Part shown: one piece after another, positions 18,174 to 27,303 of the stretch | Position numbering within the stretch: the first letter of the stretch is position 1 | How the letters are laid out: each line of letters starts with the position of its first letter | Assembly (NCBI GenBank): GCA_937139495.1 | Contig: CAKZQC010000012.1 | Coordinates: forward strand, 1 to 64,000 | Origin: an uncultured Saprospiraceae bacterium | GTDB lineage: Bacteria > Bacteroidota > Bacteroidia > Chitinophagales > Saprospiraceae | Length of the DNA stretch: 64,000 nt | Direction: 5' to 3' | Translations under genes and position numbers: made by a program | Notes under the pieces: generated by a model | Seen by the model: only the letters and a program-made list of their open reading frames with translations | Told to the model about the DNA's origin: nothing | The model's database searches: none

Positions 18174-20320
18174 ATTTCTTTTTTAGCAATTTTTATTTCT
18201 TTCTCAATCAAGCTCAAATCCGCTGCCTTTTGACTAATGTGATGTTCATACAAACTGATTTGTTGGTGCTGTTTAGCAAACTTCCCAGACTCCAGTTGTT
18301 CGCTCAGGTTCATTTTGTCCTGTACCTTATCTTTAAACGACTCCAACATATCTGCTACTTTCAGTTTTGTAGATTGATTACCTTGATGTAGTAATTGATG
18401 TTTGTGATCAAATTCTTTTTTGAGTTGCAACAGCTTCGCCTGATAATCTTCTCTAAACGTCCTCAATTCTGCTTCTAGCAGCGTTTTTTCTAGTGTATCC
18501 AATTCATTTTCGTAGTTCAAGTACGCTAATTTTTGAGCGGGCAAAACGCCTGAAAGTCGTTTTAATTTAGGCTGGCTATTCATAGCAATAGTTACTTCCT
18601 GTTGTACTTTCTTGATAGCAGCTACTTCTTCTCCCATCAAGTATTTTGCTTGTTTATCCTTCTCGGAAACCACTTTCATTTCTGCTGCAATAGCGGCTTG
18701 TGTTTGGGCTCCAATCTTATCAATAATAGGCTTATTTTTTTTATAAATTTCCTTTTCTCTTTTTTCTTTGACCATCTGCAACAGGTCCAATTCCGTTTTC
18801 ATGCGTCGCAAATCTTGTTTTATCAATCCTCGCTGCTGATAAAAACTGTACAAGCTACCCTCCCAATATTTTAGCTTTTGATTCAGCGTCATAGCCATGG
18901 GTTTCCCAAACTTTTGCTTCAAACTATTGACTCCATTTTCGTATTGTTGGCTAGTCGATTTGACCGATATAAGCAATAGGGGCAAAAAAGCAAGCGTAGC
19001 CAATACCAACAAAACAATAACGCTTATAAATTGCCACGCATTATAAAGTGTATCATTCATCAAAAAAGCCAGTACTATTCCTGCAAACAAAAAAGTCAAT
19101 AGTAAATATCTCTCTTTGATAAATTGTCCTATCTGCTGGTAAGATTTTTTGATTTCTACCAGCCACGGACCATTATTATCTGCCAATAATGACGTACTGT
19201 TTGGTTGAGTTTCTTCCGTTATCATTTGACCAATGATACTTTGTTTTTCTTGCAGAAGCTGCTCTACGGCTATTTCGTACCAGTTTTTTGGGTTCAGTGT
19301 ATTTAGAGCTATCTTTTGAGAGGGCAACACTCGATTGGTCAACAGCAATGGATGATACGATAGCTCCAACAGCCACTCTTCGGCAGTAGCTCTAGCAGTA
19401 GGTTTTTTTGCTCCCAGCAGCAGTGTTTTGTCAAACAATCCTTTTAGCAAATTATCGGATTTTCGATAGAGCTGATGCAAGGAAGGTACAATCGAAAAAT
19501 ATTGCTTCATCTCAGGGTTATGTACAAAAAGCCCTGCCTTGATTTTATCCCCCAAGGAGGTCGCATTTTGGTAAGGAGCATTGGAAGTGGCGGCATACGG
19601 GTGTATCCCGTACAGGATTCTATAAAAAATAATAGCAAGACTAAATTCATCCCAATTCGCAGGAATCATTGTCGTCGTTGGCTTGATACCTTCATAATAT
19701 TCCGCAGGAGTATATTCGGGCGTAGCCACCGTCGCCTTATACAGTACTTCGTTGTTTTGAGTGACTTGTACCGAATCTATATCCACAAGCGTAATCCAGC
19801 CATTGGATTGCAACAGCACATTATCAGGTTTGAGATCAACCAAGGTGTAGCAGCCTGTTTGGTGTAGCCGATAGAGTGCTACTGCCATATTATAACAGAC
19901 TTTGAGTCGCAAACGCTCCGAGTCGGACGAGTGCCGACGCAAGCGGCTCCAACTTTCGTCCAGTCTATTGATTGGCAACTTAGGCGAGCACAATACTTCT
20001 AGTGATTTGCCCTTGGCATGTGGCATCAGGTAGCCTACAAACTGCTTTTCGGCATTGTACAAAGCATGCAAGGGCCATGCTATCGGAAAATCTGCCTGCT
20101 CTACTCCTTCTGGTGGGTGCTGTATTAAGTGTTGTATTTTTGCTTGCTTCTCAGTCGTCCGTTTTGGCAAGTAAAATATTTTGGCAATTAGTCCTTTCAA
20201 TGCACTGGGTGCCAACAACTCAAACAGTTCGCCTTCGCCACCAGCCGCCAAAGGACGGCTTGCTAATCGAACGGGTTCTTGACTACGTTCTAGATAATAT
20301 AGTTCGTGTTCCGTAGGCAT
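18146..20320 (-). CDS. Membrane Ser/Thr protein kinase of a TerY-P-type triad
   Basis: A 724-residue kinase. The kinase domain spans about 20-320: a Gly-rich loop AAGGEGELFE, the ATP lysine in IAKIF (Lys47), the catalytic loop LVDLKPDNVLL (Asp162, Asn167, with Val in place of the usual His/Tyr-Arg), DID (180-182) in the DFG position and TPEYTPAEYY in the activation segment. Two membrane helices follow (about 405-455), then a long charged coiled coil to the end. This resembles the YegI-like kinases found with PP2C and vWA partners. The final residues (EAITNGVV) come from a repeat element, so the original C-terminus may have been altered. It lies 41 bases after the PP2C gene. Confidence 0.88.
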   Translation of the reverse strand: MPTEHELYYLERSQEPVRLASRPLAAGGEGELFELLAPSALKGLIAKIFYLPKRTTEKQAKIQHLIQHPPEGVEQADFPIAWPLHALYNAEKQFVGYLMPHAKGKSLEVLCSPKLPINRLDESWSRLRRHSSDSERLRLKVCYNMAVALYRLHQTGCYTLVDLKPDNVLLQSNGWITLVDIDSVQVTQNNEVLYKATVATPEYTPAEYYEGIKPTTTMIPANWDEFSLAIIFYRILYGIHPYAATSNAPYQNATSLGDKIKAGLFVHNPEMKQYFSIVPSLHQLYRKSDNLLKGLFDKTLLLGAKKPTARATAEEWLLELSYHPLLLTNRVLPSQKIALNTLNPKNWYEIAVEQLLQEKQSIIGQMITEETQPNSTSLLADNNGPWLVEIKKSYQQIGQFIKERYLLLTFLFAGIVLAFLMNDTLYNAWQFISVIVLLVLATLAFLPLLLISVKSTSQQYENGVNSLKQKFGKPMAMTLNQKLKYWEGSLYSFYQQRGLIKQDLRRMKTELDLLQMVKEKREKEIYKKNKPIIDKIGAQTQAAIAAEMKVVSEKDKQAKYLMGEEVAAIKKVQQEVTIAMNSQPKLKRLSGVLPAQKLAYLNYENELDTLEKTLLEAELRTFREDYQAKLLQLKKEFDHKHQLLHQGNQSTKLKVADMLESFKDKVQDKMNLSEQLESGKFAKQHQQISLYEHHISQKAADLSLIEKEIKIAKKEIEAITNGVV

Positions 20321-20361
20321 TCGTTTAGAAATTAATTGACACAGAAGAAAAAAAGTAGTTG

Positions 20362-21237
20362 CTATTCTGCTGGTTCAGCAACAGGATTTTTGACAACCAA
20401 AATCATTGTTTTGTCGTCGGTCTCGTGCTTAAATTGTTTCGTTCCTTCTTTCAAGAAACCTGCCCAAATCGTATTAATTTCTTCTTGTGTTTTTTGTTCT
20501 GCATGCAGCTGCAACATTCCTTTGACATTCGGCTCAAAAAAGCGAACAAAAGGACGATTCGGGTCGTGGTATTTTTGATTGGCTTCGTCCCAGACATTGA
20601 CTTCAAAAGAACCGTTTTCGCAACCATCGCTCAACAAGGCAAACGCTCGCACCTCGGCTTGTAGAATACTCGTATCTACATATTTTTCTACGCCTTCCAC
20701 TGTCCAGATATTGGACGTAATAAAGACAGTTTCGTTGACTTCATTGCCCCGAAAGGGCTCAAAAAGAGCCTTCCAGTCACTGGGTGCCGTCGAATAGGCG
20801 GCTCGACCATCGCCAATATGCGTCACCAACATTCCAAAAGGAGCATACAAAACAGCCAATACCGTACAAGCCAAATCACCAATAGGAATCCCTTCGTTCT
20901 CGGCATACATGCCCAACCGCTGCCGAGTCAATTGCAAGGCTTTGACGGCTTCCTCTCTCCAAACTTCTTCTGTTGGCATGGTCTCTAAGCTGTCCCATTT
21001 ATTTTGCTTTAGCAATTCTTCCAAGCAGTGTGCTATATTTCTAGCCACAAAATCAGAGCCTTTGTCCGATTGTTTGGCAGAGCCTGCCCCATCACAAACC
21101 ACGGCTATTCCCCAAGTATCGTTCGGTTGACGATACTCGCAACTGTCCTGACAAGGCAAGTTCGTAGCAATATGTCCGTTGCCCATTACGGAGGCATAAG
21201 CAGCAGTCCAAGTGGCTTTTTTGTTTGTTGTTGGCAT
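20362..21237 (-). CDS. PP2C-family protein phosphatase of the triad
   Basis: A 291-residue metal-dependent Ser/Thr phosphatase. Metal-binding and core motifs are CQDSCEY near 29-35, VVCDGAGSAKQSDKGS at 47-61 (the DG metal site), ACTVLAVLYAPFGMLVTHIGDGRAA and LLSDGCENGS. There is no signal peptide or membrane helix, so it is cytosolic. It lies between the vWA gene (35-base gap) and the kinase gene (41-base gap). This gene order and the domain set match the TerY-P triad described in comparative genomics of tellurium-resistance-type systems, in which the phosphatase is thought to reverse the kinase's action. No TerD/TerC gene is in the window. Confidence 0.9.
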   Translation of the reverse strand: MPTTNKKATWTAAYASVMGNGHIATNLPCQDSCEYRQPNDTWGIAVVCDGAGSAKQSDKGSDFVARNIAHCLEELLKQNKWDSLETMPTEEVWREEAVKALQLTRQRLGMYAENEGIPIGDLACTVLAVLYAPFGMLVTHIGDGRAAYSTAPSDWKALFEPFRGNEVNETVFITSNIWTVEGVEKYVDTSILQAEVRAFALLSDGCENGSFEVNVWDEANQKYHDPNRPFVRFFEPNVKGMLQLHAEQKTQEEINTIWAGFLKEGTKQFKHETDDKTMILVVKNPVAEPAE

Positions 21238-21272
21238 TACGATTAGGTTGGTTTTTCTTTTGGTAGATGGAA

Positions 21273-21941
21273 TTAGAATTTCATTTGAGCCCAGTCACTT
21301 ACTGGTGGCAAATCAATACTTTCGCCTTCTTTAGATTGCGTAATAATACCAATACTATTGCTCAACCATTTGAAAAACTCTGAAAACTTGTAGCCTGACA
21401 ACGGCAATGCAGGTGCATTATTCGGGCAAATTTGATTGAGTACTTGATGATTGAATCCTTTGACACCTAAGCCCCAAAAAGTAAACTTCTTGCTATCTAT
21501 TGCTGCTTGGATTTCCTTGGACAAACCTGCTACATCTTGGTCTCTGTCAGGTTCTCCATCAGTAATCAAAACCATAATCGGGCGGTAATAAGGTTGCCCT
21601 GTTTCCTTGTACCATTGCTTGCGTTCTTCGGTCTTGCGCATGGCTTGACGTACCGCGTCCACTAAACGAGTCGTGCCACCAATATTGAGTGTTGGCATAT
21701 CGAAGTTGTCGATTAGTGCAGGCTCTTGTATCGTCTTGATATTGCTACCAAAAGTAGTAATACTGACCTCCAAACGATTGGCAGCAATCAAATCTTCTTC
21801 GATAGCGGCATAAAATTCTTGCAGTCCTCTGTTTAGTTCTCTAATCGGCTGTCCGCTCATAGAACCTGAAGTGTCTAGTATCAGCGTACACAAACATTTT
21901 TGTTCGTAATTATCGGGGGTTTCTCCTGTGAAGTAACTCAT
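21273..21941 (-). CDS. TerY-like von Willebrand factor A protein
   Basis: A 222-residue single-domain vWA protein with a complete MIDAS: DTSGSMS (23-29), the Thr in NIGGTTRL and the Asp in LITDGEPDRD. It is cytosolic with no transmembrane segment, the same size as TerY. It is the first gene of the triad. vWA proteins bind partners through a divalent metal, so it may scaffold or report to the kinase/phosphatase pair. TerY-like is a family-level call; I cannot exclude a general YegL-type vWA protein. Confidence 0.9.
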   Translation of the reverse strand: MSYFTGETPDNYEQKCLCTLILDTSGSMSGQPIRELNRGLQEFYAAIEEDLIAANRLEVSITTFGSNIKTIQEPALIDNFDMPTLNIGGTTRLVDAVRQAMRKTEERKQWYKETGQPYYRPIMVLITDGEPDRDQDVAGLSKEIQAAIDSKKFTFWGLGVKGFNHQVLNQICPNNAPALPLSGYKFSEFFKWLSNSIGIITQSKEGESIDLPPVSDWAQMKF

Positions 21942-22037
21942 GGATATGATTTATTTTTTATTTTTAGAAATAGTAAAACTACTGCAATTAATAGTATTGC
22001 TATACAAAAAGTTCCTTGTTATTTTCTCAATTGCTAA

Positions 22038-22204
22038 TAGAGGTTATTACGAATAGAGTTGTATAGAGGTGGCGAGATAGATTTTTTTGAGTAGCAAGGA
22101 AAGACGGAAATTCGTAGCCTTAGCTACGAATTTGAGTACTTGACGCTGCCTACTCGAAAAAATCTATTTTCGTTGCCTTACGAATTTATTCGTAATAACC
22201 TCTA
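22038..22204. mobile_element. Palindromic element, full copy (18-bp perfect inverted ends)
   Basis: The 167-base unit starts with TAGAGGTTATTACGAATA and ends with its exact reverse complement. The two halves remain complementary for most of their length (shared GATAGATTTTTT and GAGTAG blocks). The centre is a 10-bp hairpin, AATTCGTAGC / GCTACGAATT. It has no coding capacity. It fills the gap between the T9SS gene and the vWA gene, together with the terminator at 22275-22312; the rest of 21942-22344 shows nothing else. Confidence 0.8.
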
Positions 22205-22274
22205 ATATAGCAAATTATTATTTTTAGTTGGTACAAATGAAAAGAGAAGTTTGTAAGCTATTGCAATAAGCCAT

Positions 22275-22312
22275 AAAAATAGAGCTTAGCAATATTTAAT
22301 TGCTAAGCTCTA
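22275..22312 (-). terminator. Intrinsic terminator after the T9SS module protein
   Basis: A 13-bp perfect stem, TAGAGCTTAGCAA at 22280-22292 and its complement at 22300-22312. A T run follows on the minus strand, 33 bases after the stop of the gene at 22345. Confidence 0.8.
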
Positions 22313-22344
22313 TAAGTAAAAGTATTACGAATACAATTCGTAAT

Positions 22345-24312
22345 CTATTTTATTTTCACAATTGCTTCTTGTGTTTTAGCACCATTACTATTTATGGTTT
22401 GTAGGAAATAAGTTCCACTAGCCAACTCTTGCAAATCGACCTGGTAGGTACCCGATTGAGTCAACTCACTTTGGTACAATATTCTACCCAAAACATCGAC
22501 AATTGCTACTTTCAATGTTTGTGCAGCAGCTATTTCTACTTCCAAATTTAGAACAGTTCGAGTAGGATTTGGATAAGCTTTTATCTTATTTTGGCTATCC
22601 AAATCGGCTTGACTGGTAGACATATTAAGACACCTTACTACCTCTGTAATTTGAGTTGCAATAGAAGAACAACCATTTCCATCTGTATAATTATAAGAAA
22701 TAGCATAAGTTCCTATTCCTGCCGAATTAGGCAAAAAAGCATTGCCCGAAACGCCTGTCCCTGTGAATGTTCCTCCTACTGGACTAGCACTTAATACGAC
22801 TCCGTTCAAGGTATCACAATAAAATGTTGCCAAGGCATTAAAATTCAATATCGGCAGTGGATTAACTGCAATAACTGGCGTACTAGCCGTATCACTACAA
22901 CCATTAGCATCTGTACCAATAACCGTGTATGATTGTGTTACTGTTGGAAAAAATGCTGTCCCATTATTAACACCATTTGACCAACTATAGGTCTGTCCAC
23001 CTGTGGCAGTTAATGTCAACGGATCCCCTTCGCAGACAGCTGCCATAGAAGGTGTTGGTTGCACTACTGGCTTAGCATTTACCGTAACAACTGGCGTACT
23101 AGCCGTAATCGTACTATCTAGTACGCAATATGCATTAGATTCTAAATAAAATTCGACTTGATCATTGCTCTCTAAAGTACTTGTTTGGTAGCTGGTAGAT
23201 CCTGTACTTACAATCGCTCCATTAACCAACCAATTATAGACAGGGTTTGGTCCAGCATTGGTGACCGTAGCAGTAAACGTAACAGGTGTACCTTCGCAAA
23301 TCGTATTATTATTGACGGTAACATTCGCTAATGCAGTACTTCCATTACAGACAAAAAAGCTATCGGTTTTATTATTTGACCAAGCACCATTTTCATCTTG
23401 TGCCCGTACACTCAGTGTATGCCACCCTACTGCCAAAGCAGCTGTATTAGTACTATCTTTGTGTACTATTTGTGCTGCTGGAGGATTGGCTGCCACTGTT
23501 GTGCCTGTCTGTACTCCAGGAGTGCCATCTACTACATATTCTACCACTACTAGCTTTGCTTTTTTGGTAACCGTCACTAGATAGCGTGCCGTATGCGACC
23601 ATTGTCCCATATTGTTGTGGTAGCGAATACCAAACACGTGTAGTCCTGTACTAATGCCTGTCATGTCAATGCTATCTATTAGATTGATAGAATCTGCTGC
23701 TGCGAAAGTCCCTAAACTTGGAGCATTTCCGATACCTGGATCAGCATCAAAGAAATATTCTCCGCCTACTATTACGGCAGGAAGCTGTGGCTGCGATACT
23801 TGAATCGTATAGCATTTTGTATGCGACCATTGGTTCATATTATTGCGGTAACGCACACAAAATCGGTGTGTTCCTCTACTCAATGTATCCAAGTCTAGGC
23901 TATCAAGTACATTATAAGGATCCATTGGTGTATTGACCGAAAAAGGCACGCCATTACCGATACCTGGCTCCACATCCACGAAGTGTTCCCCTCCTACTAT
24001 AAGTGGTGTCGTTCTAGGTTGCATTACCTGAATAGGATAGCACTTGGTGTGCGACCACTTGCCTAGTGTATTGCGATAGCGAATACAAAACTGGTGTTTG
24101 CCTTGCGTCAACCCAGCCAAATTAATACTGTCTATTTGATTGATCGAATCAGCTGGATTGTTTACCACCATAGCGATACCATTGGTGACTCCTGGGTCTG
24201 TATCAAAGTAATATTCTGCGGCTACTATATTCTGGGCGGTGAGCTGCGATGCCAGCCCTCCCCATAGTAACAACAGCATTATTACCTTGGTAATAAGTTG
24301 TTTGATTATCAT
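22345..24312 (-). CDS. T9SS-secreted protein with repeated FDTDPG modules and Ig-like domains
   Basis: A 655-residue cell-surface or secreted protein. A signal peptide (1-27, ending SQLTAQ) is followed by four tandem modules of about 73 residues. The first three begin with a YFDTDPGxxNG-like sequence and contain FCIRYRNxxGxWSHTKCY; the fourth is diverged (VDGTPGVQTG). Two or three Ig/PKD-like domains follow, with the pattern VCEGDPLTLTATGG, and last a T9SS type A sorting domain (KAYPNPTRTVLNLEV ... VDVLGRIL). Function is probably adhesion or extracellular binding; no catalytic residues are visible. It lies just downstream of the beta-helix protein gene (101-base gap), and the two probably form one unit. 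Confidence 0.85.
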   Translation of the reverse strand: MIIKQLITKVIMLLLLWGGLASQLTAQNIVAAEYYFDTDPGVTNGIAMVVNNPADSINQIDSINLAGLTQGKHQFCIRYRNTLGKWSHTKCYPIQVMQPRTTPLIVGGEHFVDVEPGIGNGVPFSVNTPMDPYNVLDSLDLDTLSRGTHRFCVRYRNNMNQWSHTKCYTIQVSQPQLPAVIVGGEYFFDADPGIGNAPSLGTFAAADSINLIDSIDMTGISTGLHVFGIRYHNNMGQWSHTARYLVTVTKKAKLVVVEYVVDGTPGVQTGTTVAANPPAAQIVHKDSTNTAALAVGWHTLSVRAQDENGAWSNNKTDSFFVCNGSTALANVTVNNNTICEGTPVTFTATVTNAGPNPVYNWLVNGAIVSTGSTSYQTSTLESNDQVEFYLESNAYCVLDSTITASTPVVTVNAKPVVQPTPSMAAVCEGDPLTLTATGGQTYSWSNGVNNGTAFFPTVTQSYTVIGTDANGCSDTASTPVIAVNPLPILNFNALATFYCDTLNGVVLSASPVGGTFTGTGVSGNAFLPNSAGIGTYAISYNYTDGNGCSSIATQITEVVRCLNMSTSQADLDSQNKIKAYPNPTRTVLNLEVEIAAAQTLKVAIVDVLGRILYQSELTQSGTYQVDLQELASGTYFLQTINSNGAKTQEAIVKIK

Positions 24313-24413
24313 AATTTTTGTTCTTTAAGTTGGTCTATTTGCTTGGATTACAATCCAATATTAATAGATCTTTTTCGTTGAAATAAATGCTTGGTGTTGA
24401 CTTCTCGACTAGC

Positions 24414-25496
24414 TTAGTCAATTGTCTTGGCTTCTACTTCAAACTTAAGGAACTGCCCCTGTCCTACTACAGGATTAAGGATAATCAACTGCTCTATATT
24501 CGGCTTATTCGCTTTGCCATCATAAGGCAAGTCTGTGGACATAGGCAATGCTCCACCATGTATTCCCATATCAGTACCTCCTACTCCAGCACCTTTTGCT
24601 AGTGAGTTGGCTTGTAGTTGTAGGTCAGCAGTAGCTACATCAGCAAGACTAGCCGAAGCGAGATTAACTACAAATAATGGACTAGTATTTGAAATATTTC
24701 CATTGGTGGTACCTGCTACACTATTATTAGATAAGTTATTTTGTTGGACATTAGATACATTGCTGTTCAGATCAACCCTACCATTTACATCTACAAAAAT
24801 ATTATTCTTAACAAGTGTATTTGTGCAGTTAATAAGACAATAATCTACGTTTGTAAATATATTATTCTCAACAGTAGCCGATATTAAAGCGTTAATGCTG
24901 TATGTACCATGGCTAGTACTATTTATATCAACATTGTCAATCCAATTATTTGCGATAACCCATCCAGAAGCTACACCGTAACCAGTGCATAATTGCGTTT
25001 CATAAACAATACAATGCCTAATAACCCAGTTGTTACCACTAGAGTGAATTTTGAAATATTCCCGAAGATTGTTATTGTTTGTATAACCATTTCTATACAA
25101 ATAACATTTTTCTATGGTGATGTTATTCACTTGAAGACCATTTGATTCATCTATATAACCATCAATATATAAACTAACTAAACTACTCCCCGTAGCAGTA
25201 TTGGCTGTAAAAGTAATATGACTAAAAGGAGTACGAGAAACCCCCGAGTATCCCTCTCCAATAATCGTAAGTTGTTTGTTGATCGTAATATCTCCATAAT
25301 CAAGCCCCGAAGCATGTACAAATAGTGTATCGCCAGCTATGGCATTATTGATAGCTGTTTGGGCATCGGTGTACTGAGCTGGAACACCTCCATTATTGCT
25401 TACTGTAATAATCGTAGCTTGGGCATAGTAGCTACCAAATAGTAGCATTAAAATAAACATTGTCGTCTTTAACATAATCTCGTTTTTTGATTTCAT
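24414..25496 (-). CDS. Secreted right-handed beta-helix protein
   Basis: A 360-residue exported protein. After a signal peptide (LKTTMFILMLLFGSYYAQA) comes TIITVSNNGGVPAQYTDAQTAINNAIAGDTLFVHASG, cut here only in description: this is the usual opening of parallel beta-helix proteins. Short repeats with NNIF/ENNIF and WVIRHCIVY ladders follow, and the protein ends with an IHGGALPM segment. There is no T9SS sorting domain, so it would be periplasmic, or the domain has been lost. A second ATG at 25475 fits the signal peptide better and may be the true start. Polysaccharide binding or lyase-like activity is possible, but no catalytic set is evident. Confidence 0.75.
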   Translation of the reverse strand: MKSKNEIMLKTTMFILMLLFGSYYAQATIITVSNNGGVPAQYTDAQTAINNAIAGDTLFVHASGLDYGDITINKQLTIIGEGYSGVSRTPFSHITFTANTATGSSLVSLYIDGYIDESNGLQVNNITIEKCYLYRNGYTNNNNLREYFKIHSSGNNWVIRHCIVYETQLCTGYGVASGWVIANNWIDNVDINSTSHGTYSINALISATVENNIFTNVDYCLINCTNTLVKNNIFVDVNGRVDLNSNVSNVQQNNLSNNSVAGTTNGNISNTSPLFVVNLASASLADVATADLQLQANSLAKGAGVGGTDMGIHGGALPMSTDLPYDGKANKPNIEQLIILNPVVGQGQFLKFEVEAKTID

Positions 25497-25716
25497 AAAA
25501 AAAATAGTTTAATTAGACCGCTCTGGAGCTTATCTATCAACTTGTTGGTATGCCTTACAAATTTGGCACTAAAATTAGTTGAATACAAACTGCCAATAGT
25601 TGATACGTACCTTTTTGGGGTCTTTTATATGGTCAATCGAGCTATCAAAAAAACATTAAACACTCTTAATCAAATAATTACGAACACATTCACACCATCT
25701 CACAACTTATCATGCC

Positions 25717-27192
25717 ATGAATGAAGAACTTCATTTTCTATACAAAGAACTGCCTCTCTTAGATCAAAAAAACATTTATCACACTTTTGAGAAGGCAGAA
25801 AAAACAAAACGATTAATTAAAATTTTAGAAACAAAAGGAAAGTACTTTAGTACTGCTTATGCTGTTGCTAATATCTACGAAGAAGAAATGACTACTGTTG
25901 ATTTCAAGACATTGGTCAATCGCTTCTACAAACTACGAAAAGAGCTAAAAGATTGGCTATTGCAACAGCTCAAAAACAGTCCTGTGGCATTGGCAGAAGC
26001 TGAAAAAGAATTAATGTTTATGCGGCAGTTGGTCGCTATCAACGAATACCACCAAGCAGAACAGCGGTTAGTTGATCTAGAGAAAGTATGTTGGGATTCT
26101 AATCTATTTGAGATCCTTTATCAAGTCATTGAGCTGCGCATAAAATGTGTACAATTTACTTTTGGAGTGAACTACGCCAAACAACAAAAATTGCTGGAAG
26201 ATTATCAATTAGCTTTTAAGTTATTAGGTGTATTGGTCCAACTAAAAACAATGGGATATGGTGTAGCATATAAGTCAATGGTTGAAAAGGAGTTGACGAT
26301 GAACAAGACGCTAAAAATGCTTAGGAAATACAAGATGTATCCTCGTTTCAAGAAAGTATATCATTACATCATTTTTTCTGTAAATTATGCAAGTATTGAT
26401 ATTAACAAACAAACATTAAGTCGTCATTTGAGTAGTTTCAGGTCTATCACTGACGCTAATCCTACTTTGCCTAATATATTTCTACAGAAAGATTATCAGC
26501 AAAAAGATATGTTGTATTTTTCTATCAAAGAGGCTTCTTTTTATGCCAATCGTAATGAAATAGAAAAAGCACTCTGTATTGTAAAAGAAGTAGTGGAAAC
26601 AGAAAAAGCAACGGATGTTTACTTGATCAAAAATACAGGATACCTCTATAATATTTATTTCATTGGACTGTGTGCTACGGATTATGATTTTGCCTACCAA
26701 CAATTGGAAACCTATCAACAGTTTATAGAATCCAACCCAATTGACAGCAATGATCTTCCTTTTGATGTTATTCAATTGGGATTTTACTGTCAGGCTTTCC
26801 CCTATTATACCGTAGCACAAAAAGATTTAGAAAAACTCTTGCTTACGTCATTAGATTATGAACAAAAAATAAAAGACACCTTGTATAGAGGCTTACGCCA
26901 AATTGCTCATTTTCAACTATATGTCATTACACAACAGTGGCAAAAAGCATCAGCAGTGCTTGATAATCAACATAGTTTAGCATTCCATGCTGAATATGGA
27001 CAAGATTTTGATTTCAGGGCATTCTTCCATCAAATATTGCACTTAATCCAGCACAAAGATGCTACTGAATGGAGTCGTTTTAAGCAATCTTTCGCAAAAG
27101 AGCGTAAACGATTGAAAACAAAAGTACCACCCTTATTTTTGTCTTGGTTCAATTGGACAGAACAGGTCTGTGCCTATTACTATACCAGTTAG
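25717..27192 (+). CDS. Unknown helical-repeat protein
   Basis: A 491-residue cytosolic protein with no family I recognise. It is almost entirely alpha-helical and rich in Tyr, Lys, Gln and Leu. Helix pairs resemble degenerate TPRs, such as NEYHQAEQRLVDLEKVCWD and RNEIEKALCIVKEVVETE. There is no signal peptide, no membrane segment and no obvious catalytic motif. It is monocistronic, flanked by a 220-base gap upstream in which I see no gene. I take it to be a lineage-specific scaffold-type protein. Confidence 0.6.
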   Translation: MNEELHFLYKELPLLDQKNIYHTFEKAEKTKRLIKILETKGKYFSTAYAVANIYEEEMTTVDFKTLVNRFYKLRKELKDWLLQQLKNSPVALAEAEKELMFMRQLVAINEYHQAEQRLVDLEKVCWDSNLFEILYQVIELRIKCVQFTFGVNYAKQQKLLEDYQLAFKLLGVLVQLKTMGYGVAYKSMVEKELTMNKTLKMLRKYKMYPRFKKVYHYIIFSVNYASIDINKQTLSRHLSSFRSITDANPTLPNIFLQKDYQQKDMLYFSIKEASFYANRNEIEKALCIVKEVVETEKATDVYLIKNTGYLYNIYFIGLCATDYDFAYQQLETYQQFIESNPIDSNDLPFDVIQLGFYCQAFPYYTVAQKDLEKLLLTSLDYEQKIKDTLYRGLRQIAHFQLYVITQQWQKASAVLDNQHSLAFHAEYGQDFDFRAFFHQILHLIQHKDATEWSRFKQSFAKERKRLKTKVPPLFLSWFNWTEQVCAYYYTS

Positions 27193-27303
27193 AGTATCTC
27201 TAAACTAGTCAATCCTGTGTCATTTTGATAGCTATTTTTCAGTCGCTCAATTGTTTAGTATTATCTTTGTACTCGTCAGTATTGCAAGTAAATAAAAACT
27301 ATC

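Noticed and set aside
25542..25724. 60-codon plus-strand frame upstream of the helical-repeat gene
   Set aside because: There is no family pattern or start signal, and the composition is that of intergenic DNA.
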